Of a DNA stretch of 64,000 bases, positions 58,600 to 64,000 are shown piece after piece. The notes under the pieces are model-generated. The model saw only the letters and a program-made list of their open reading frames with translations. It made no database searches and had not been told where the DNA came from. The position numbers and the translations under genes are program-made. Origin of the DNA: Hofstenia miamia. Lineage: Eukaryota; Xenacoelomorpha; Acoela. The stretch's first letter is position 1, and each line of letters starts with the position of its first letter. The stretch is taken from assembly GCA_004352715.1 (NCBI GenBank), contig SCFE01000001.1:2278567-2342566 (forward strand). The letters are read 5' to 3'.

Positions 58600-59110
58600 T
58601 ATAATACTGTGATAAGTAAGCGAGCAAGGGGTGGCTAAGGAAAAGATGACTGAAAAAAGAATTAGAAACACTGAAAATGGCAGCTATTAGGACACACTTC
58701 ATAGACAAGCAAGCGGACACAATGTACGAGGTAAGCGATAAGTGTAGCAAAAGAAAAGAGGAGACAGTAGACCATCCAATATCAGAGTGTGAGAATGAGT
58801 TTAAATTCAGGCAGGAGATAAATGGTATGAGCATAAGCCAAATGAAGTCACATACTGATTAGCAAGCTGAATGAAGCAAGAAAACCGGACATAGTAGTGG
58901 TAGATAAATAGGAAAGAAATGGAACAGTAATATACATAGCAATTCCAAAGCACAGGAATGCAGACATTAAGGAGAAAGATAAAATGGAAAAGTAAAAGGC
59001 ATTGGCAGAAAGAATAGAGTGATTTTGAAAATTGAAGAAAGGCGAAGTAGTCCCAGAAGTAGTTGTAGTTTGTAGCAATAACTACAAAATATGAATTGAG
59101 GATGAGCGGC
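58600..59110 (+). pseudogene. LINE (non-LTR retrotransposon) ORF2 3'-end relic
   Basis: Plus strand. SKGWLRK near 58623, then LKKELETLKMAAIRTHFIDK, CSKRKEETVDHPISECEN, NEARKPDIVVVDK (about 58873-58911), VIYIAIP and ADIKEKDKMEK, then VVPEVVVVCS (about 59045-59080). This is the ordered C-terminal region that follows the reverse transcriptase in one widespread invertebrate/fish LINE group: AIRTxYIxxxID, CxxC...ETxxHxxSxC, RRPDxxxxDK, xxIDIAxPxD, VVPVVxGALG. Stops (for example after VVVDK) and frame changes show it is dead. The RT itself is not seen. Confidence 0.7.
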
Positions 59111-59417
59111 AGCACAGAATGCTAAAGTCCGGTTTCTATCATTATGAACATCATCAGTATACAACTATTCGATGAAAACTAAATATGTTTCCATTTGGCA
59201 ACACCTTATATAAGAAGTTCAATGATATCATGCTTATTTGTTTACTTAGGAATTGCTATTTGTTTGATTGCTTAATGTAAACAGATTTGGCTTTTAGACG
59301 TATTTGTATACTGATGACTTATAAACGAAACCGGTCTACTCTTTCATAGCCGTCTACGTAAAATATGAATATTTAGTAATTTCTCAGCATAGTTACGTCA
59401 AATTTTGAAATTTTGGG

Positions 59418-59436
59418 CTATATATATATATATATC

Positions 59437-59482
<46 letters not shown>
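59418..59482. repeat. Compound (AT)n microsatellite
   Basis: TA runs with two short interruptions. Confidence 0.9.
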
Positions 59483-59485
<3 letters not shown>

Positions 59486-59576
59486 GCAATCATTAATGTG
59501 GAACCGCATTTGGAATTGTAAAATAATTGAAGTAAATGAAATATTTGGCTTAGTTGCTTAAATAAGAGTTTCTTAC

Positions 59577-59752
59577 ATAAATATGTGTTCCCACTGAGAA
59601 TGCGTCATTTGTCTGGGGTGTTAAATTGTAGCAATATTTTGTTTTTTTTAAGCTGCAATTTGTAAAGCATTGAAACTCACTCCAGTCCTCCCAAGTACTC
59701 TCGCCAGGACAGCAACAGGTCTGCTTTTCTTCCAAATGAGCATTGTCGCATA
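59577..59752 (-). CDS. TSR-like cysteine-rich exon, minus strand
   Basis: Minus-strand exon between acceptor tgcaatttag (59753 and up) and donor tat|gtaaga (59575-59576): 176 bases, two bases plus 58 codons. It reads CDNAHLEEKQTCCCPG, then ESTWEDWSEFQCFTNCSLKK and YC. The W-x2-WS-x3-C-x3-C layout fits a thrombospondin type 1 repeat; the leading CCC is unusual. A strong internal donor, tgga|gtgagt (within DWSEF, near 59684), would instead end the exon in phase 1, which is the phase the exon at 57759 needs, so alternative splicing or a different boundary is possible. The protein would be secreted or on the surface. Confidence 0.55.
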
Positions 59753-59759
59753 CTAAATT

Positions 59760-60580
59760 GCATGGATTAAATTTCAGAAAATTAAAAGTTCAAAACTTCA
59801 ATATTTCGTTGTACAGAATGGGCAGGAATTTTTGCTTAGCATATGTGGCATAATGTCTGATATCTAAAAGCCATTTTCCTGATATTTCAAGTAATTGAAT
59901 TTAGTTAATTTATTAAAGAAGTAAGCCCTCTTGGAAAATCCTGCCGAAAAATTTTAGCAAACGTATTGTAAAAGTCATTAAGCCTAAATCCCGTGTTAAC
60001 TTTCAATCAATTTATAGTGTTCAAATTATTAATATACTTTCATCAAGTTGCGTCATCAACAAAACTTTATAGCGTTTCATAATTTCCTTTTTAAAAATTT
60101 GCTGAAATTTTGGAAAAAATTTTAAATTTGTTCATCATAAATATTTTATTCCTTTTTTTTGTACTTATGACATTCTTTCGAAAATCATCTCTAGTTATTT
60201 GCAAACTCATTCCAAATAATAGAGAACAACTTTTTTGAAATTGATAAATATTAAGGAAAAACTGTAGAATGATCATAATCCCCCAAAATTATTTCAAAGA
60301 AAATTTTCAAAAAGGGCTTTAATGAAAAACGGTTAATTTCTAAATTCAAATTTATTATTAAATCTAAAAGTGTGCGAGAGGATAGGAAAAATTTATTGAT
60401 TGTAAGTAATTTGTAGATATTTATGCAGAAATTTTCAATGGCAATTTATCACAGGCACAATTAAAAAATATGTCAGAAACAATCTGCCAGAAGTAAATAT
60501 TATTAAATTAAAGAAGAAATATATTTTGCCAAATTTTTTGAGGCTGTTTGTTCATCCTAAAATCACTAACATTAAGCAGC
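59760..60580. other. Intergenic or intronic, nothing recognised
   Basis: AT-rich. Confidence 0.45.
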
Positions 60581-60585
60581 TGTTT

Positions 60586-60586
<1 letters not shown>

Positions 60587-60619
<33 letters not shown>

Positions 60620-60781
60620 NNNNNNNNNNNNNNNNNNNNNNNNNNNNNNNNNNNNNNNNNNNNNNNNNNNNNNNNNNNNNNNNNNNNNNNNNNNNNNNNN
60701 NNNNNNNNNNNNNNNNNNNNNNNNNNNNNNNNNNNNNNNNNNNNNNNNNNNNNNNNNNNNNNNNNNNNNNNNNNNNNNNNN
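60587..60781. repeat. (AT)n microsatellite followed by a 162-base N gap
   Basis: TA run 60587-60619 and gap 60620-60781. The left TIR of the transposon that follows must lie in the gap. Confidence 0.9.
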
Positions 60782-62039
60782 AGAATTTGTGACGAAATAT
60801 TTCATCATTATTTAGGTAAACGGAATTTTATTAATAAGAAGCATTTTCTGTCTAAACGTCTACAAAATGAATTTGGATGATCGCCTGGATATTGTTAAAT
60901 TATTTTACAAAAATGGAGAAAGTCCAACATTAACGCTGCGAGCTTTCAAAAAACTGCGGAACTTGAAGAAGAATCCCTTTTCAACAACAGCCATTACTAA
61001 TTTGATTAACAAATTTAATGAAACAAAATCATTACATGACATACCTAAGTCTGGCAGACCGTCTTTAATCGATGAAAGGAAAGAAGAGGTGGTTGAAACT
61101 ATGCAAAAATTACAGACTGAAAATGTTCTTGGTCATGCTAGTTCGTATTCAGTAAGTCAAATTTGCAATATTCCACAAAGAAGTGTATGTCGAGTATTAC
61201 ATTCATGTGGTATGAACCCTTATAAGATATCCCTTCTACAATCAATAACTGCAGAAGACAAACCAAAAAGACTGGAATTTTGCAAATGGGTGCTTGACAA
61301 CCCTGAGTTAGTGCATGACATTGTTTGGTCTGACGAAGCCTATTTTTCTCTTGATGGATTGGTAAATCGACACAATTGTGTTATTTGGTCATTTGAAAAT
61401 CCGCATCGTAACATGCAAAAATCACTACATCCTCAAAAAGTTTGTGTGTGGATGGCTTTTAGTGCTAGATACAAACTTACACCGGTATTTTTTGATAAAA
61501 CTGTAAACCAGGAAAATTATACAAACCTTTTAAAGGATTCGGTTTTTCCTGAGTTAAAAAGAAAACGTAAAATGCGATCTGTTATCTTCCAACATGATGG
61601 AGCGCCTCCTCACTTTTCGGTCTTAGCTCGTGATTTTATCTCAAGTCAGCTTCCAGAAAATCGTGTGATAGGAAAAGGCTACGGAGTTCCATGGCCTCCC
61701 AGGTCGCCTGATTTATCGCCTTTAGATTTCTACCTGTGGGGAACTTTAAAGGCACGAGTTTTTCATTCATATCGGGCCAATGATTTAGATGACTTGAAAC
61801 AAAAGATCATTAAAGAAATCGATGAAATATCCGTTGATGAACTTCGCCGCTCAGTAGAAAATTTGCAAAAAAGATGTGAAATGGTTATTGCAAACAATGG
61901 CGGCGCGATTGAACATTTAATTTAACTTTTATAAATCCCATGTATTGATCATTATAAAAAATATACTTTGACTTTGTGGTTGTTTTTATTTTTATTTTTG
62001 TGGCTAATTAAAATATCAAGTTACTTATGGCTTACCCTG
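60782..62039 (+). mobile_element. Tc1/mariner-superfamily transposon with intact transposase
   Basis: The interior holds a full ORF. The right end reads acttatggcttaccctg (ending 62039) and is followed by tatatata, as expected for a TIR beginning cagggtaagcc at a TA target. The left TIR is hidden in the N gap 60620-60781. Confidence 0.85.
60867..61925 (+). CDS. Transposase, Tc1/mariner superfamily, DD41D-like (apparently intact)
   Basis: Cut-and-paste DDE/D transposase of 352 aa with no stop or frameshift. N-terminal helix-turn-helix region (residues about 5-70, with TAITNLINKFNETKSLHDIPK followed by SGRPSL, DUF4817-like), then a second HTH-like part (SVSQICNIPQRSVCRVL). Catalytic motifs: DIVWSDEAYFSLDG (Asp 1), VIFQHDGAPPHFS (Asp 2), WPPRSPDLSPLDFYLWG (Asp 3). 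I count 42 residues between Asp 2 and Asp 3, far wider than the 34 of Tc1/mariner and close to DD41D (rosa-type). The tail ends ISVDELRRSVENLQKRCEMV...GGAIEHLI, as in this family. The ATG at 60867 gives the expected family length. The open frame suggests recent activity, in contrast to every other transposase here. Confidence 0.92.
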   Translation: MNLDDRLDIVKLFYKNGESPTLTLRAFKKLRNLKKNPFSTTAITNLINKFNETKSLHDIPKSGRPSLIDERKEEVVETMQKLQTENVLGHASSYSVSQICNIPQRSVCRVLHSCGMNPYKISLLQSITAEDKPKRLEFCKWVLDNPELVHDIVWSDEAYFSLDGLVNRHNCVIWSFENPHRNMQKSLHPQKVCVWMAFSARYKLTPVFFDKTVNQENYTNLLKDSVFPELKRKRKMRSVIFQHDGAPPHFSVLARDFISSQLPENRVIGKGYGVPWPPRSPDLSPLDFYLWGTLKARVFHSYRANDLDDLKQKIIKEIDEISVDELRRSVENLQKRCEMVIANNGGAIEHLI

Positions 62040-64000
62040 TATATATACATATATCCATCTGAAAACACAATATAGAGATTTGAGACGCTATAATGAAATA
62101 TTCCTATAGCATAAGAAAAGAAATCAATTCAAATTTGGAAAATGCATTTCCTATTTTAACGAAGTTATCATTAAGAACCTAGTTGAATTAGAATTACCGC
62201 AATCGTAATTGCCAGAATTTTTATATTTATTCTTCAAAATAAAGTAATTCATAAATTTTTTCGCGGTTGGAATGATATGTTGACGCACATATCACCCTTT
62301 GAAGATTTTTCACGTTTTTATATATCACTAAATAGATGGCCATCACTACCTCATGTATCAATATTCAATGGCATGACATATAAGTCGTTTTTGAAATTGA
62401 AACTTGATTTTTGGTTTGATCAAATATATTTTGCATTGCAATTTTCTGAAATTATAGCACAAATTGTGGTACAATACCGCTTAATTCAGACCCTGACAGA
62501 AATTCAAAGTGTATTAAGCGTTTCTAAGTTCAAGTAAAGTTGTGAATACATATTGCTTACTTGCAATGACTTGAGAAATTCTCATTTCACATGTGATCAT
62601 TATAGATTCTACAAAAAAATAATAGTTTCGGGTATATATATATATATATATAGCATTAATGTAAAGTTCGCACTGAAAAAATTATTTACTATAAGAATGC
62701 ACCTCACCAGAAATTTTTAGATCCGCCACTGACTTTGAGTGTTTCTTAATATGTGCAAAGATATTCCAAACCCATTGAGGCGTGCTGTGCGCAAAGTCAG
62801 AGGTCGCGTGGTGGTTTCAGATTGAACAGTGTTAGTAGTTTTGAGATATAAGCGTTTAAAATATTTATATATGATCATAAAAAGTTTTCAAATAGCCCTG
62901 GGCATTTCAAGGCTAAATTTTTAGTACTCTATCTCTATTTTCTGTATATAAATGTGTTAAATTTTAGAAATATTGGTATAATAATTCCAGGTTATGAATG
63001 GTTACAGGTTAGAAAGTGACCGTAAGAGTTTAGCATGGATCCAAGCCTGATCCCATCAGAATAATTACTACCCAAACCCGACCCTACACGAAAATTTACT
63101 AGCCTAATCTGACCTAACTGGAAACGAAGTTTTCGATTTTCAATATTCAAAACTTCATAACTTTGAAATTATTGCATTCAAAACCTGAAGTACGATTTTT
63201 GATAGAACCATATTTATATGCTGAGCAAGAATCTGATAATTGCACTAGCTCATGTCTATGGTGATTTTATTCCCAAGCCTCATAAAATAGGTATGTAGGA
63301 CAAAGTAACCACCGGGTCATTGTGTATCGAGTCACCAGATCAATTGGATCACTGTGTTTGAGCGGGTCGTGTATCACCTGATCTTTACTAGTGTTCATAT
63401 GTCAAGGAATTTTTGTTAAAAAACATGTATAAATTTGATTTTTCCAATGCATATACAAAATTGGTCCAAGTTTGAAATTCGTAATTGCGGCTCCTTTACT
63501 ATTTACCTTACTTACCTAGAAAATCAAAAATATGTGAGTTTCAGGTCTGTTTGATAATGATTAACATCAAAATCATATCAAAAAATCAAATTTTGGTCAT
63601 ACATGCTTCAGAAGCACCATCAGGAAGAAATTTTGCTGTTGGTGCTAAGTTTACAAGAAAGATAACGTCTCAATGCAAATACACTCAAAGCGCAAATTAT
63701 TGTAGCCGATGCAATAAGAAATTCATACATATAGTCCATTTCTGAACATTCAAAGGCTCATAGGATCGGATCTCCTGCGTCAATGAGTAATTGGGTCAAT
63801 GGTTCACTGGGTTTGAAAATGGGACCACTGGTCACGCTGATATGGGAAATTCGACCTAATGAATAAGTAAAAATCTTTTACAATTTGATAAATTTTATCA
63901 TGCCAAAATTTCTGACAAGCGTCTATTAATACTAAATTTCAAAGATGTTCTCATAGCAACGTATTCCAATTGTACTCTCAAATTGATCACAAAGTAGTGT
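62040..64000. other. Intergenic, repeat fragments, no gene recognised
   Basis: Contains a short TA run (62633-62652), the dispersed repeat 62725-62925, and GC-richer gggtca-type fragments at about 63010-63120, 63300-63385 and 63770-63850 that look like old transposon ends. An 86-codon stretch (63485-63745) has no motif. Confidence 0.45.
62725..62925 (-). repeat. Dispersed repeat, inverted partner of 49370-49640
   Basis: Reverse complement matches 49370-49640 in ordered blocks. Its reverse-complement end, gtggcggatctaaaaatttc, resembles the common (c)agtggcggatc end of many animal DNA transposon relics, so a DNA-transposon origin is likely. Confidence 0.65.

Noticed and set aside
58278-59164. 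Several hydrophobic minus-strand frames
   Set aside because: Shadows of the purine-rich LINE relic on the plus strand.
1-64000. tRNA, rRNA, snRNA or CRISPR features
   Set aside because: Reading for A/B boxes, acceptor-stem pairs and regular spacer-repeat arrays gave nothing convincing. A tRNAscan-SE and Rfam search would be decisive.

Overview
The window is AT-rich, repeat-dense nuclear DNA from an invertebrate metazoan. The evidence is split protein-coding exons with GT/AG borders, extracellular modular exons (thrombospondin type 1 repeats, apple/PAN-like cysteine modules), a Gab/DOS-type PH domain, many (AT)n microsatellites, and a wide spread of eukaryotic transposons: Tc1/mariner, hAT, P element, Ty3/gypsy, Ty1/copia, LINE and MITEs. 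I see no operons, ribosome-binding sites, CRISPR arrays or confident tRNA/rRNA genes. I cannot name the species. Three N gaps (13926-14049, 41263-42262, 60620-60781), one 8-N join (23236-23243) and lone Ns (12034, 23161, 53943) mark assembly joins.

Layout. 0-3 kb: a decayed Tc1-like element on the minus strand, then a complete but dead hAT element with a perfect 8-bp target duplication. 4.3-5.3 kb: a plus-strand exon coding for a Gab-like PH adaptor. 7-9 kb: a minus-strand P-element-type (THAP) transposase relic. 11.9-13.1 kb: a 50-bp perfect inverted repeat and a relic of a transposase-like protein with an SDSCYGQNKN motif. 14.8-20.3 kb: a decayed minus-strand Ty3/gypsy element (gag, RT, RNase H, integrase). 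22-25.1 kb: a Tc1-like element cut by an assembly join, a direct-repeat cluster, and repeat families shared with 31.8-32.3 kb.

26.3-51.4 kb: the most interesting locus. Dispersed plus-strand exons encode an extracellular protein built from a PAN-like exon followed by three homologous phase 1-1 exons (36.36, 47.82 and 50.70 kb). Each of these fuses a thrombospondin type 1 repeat (WxxWxxW) to the same domain, which I do not recognise and which carries a PTEFVG(E/D)(Y/F) signature. The long introns hold transposon debris, including a second gypsy integrase (43.5-44.3 kb).

51.5-64 kb: an internally deleted Tc1 derivative, a copia RNase H relic, a Tc1 relic, a 286-bp MITE with 9-bp target duplications, two minus-strand cysteine-rich exons (57.6 and 59.6 kb) of a second TSR-type gene, a LINE 3' relic, and an apparently intact 352-aa Tc1/mariner-superfamily transposase with unusually wide D-D spacing.

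The host genes share a theme: the two TSR loci are secreted or cell-surface proteins, and the Gab-like protein would act inside the cell downstream of receptor tyrosine kinases. The rest is mobile DNA in different stages of decay.
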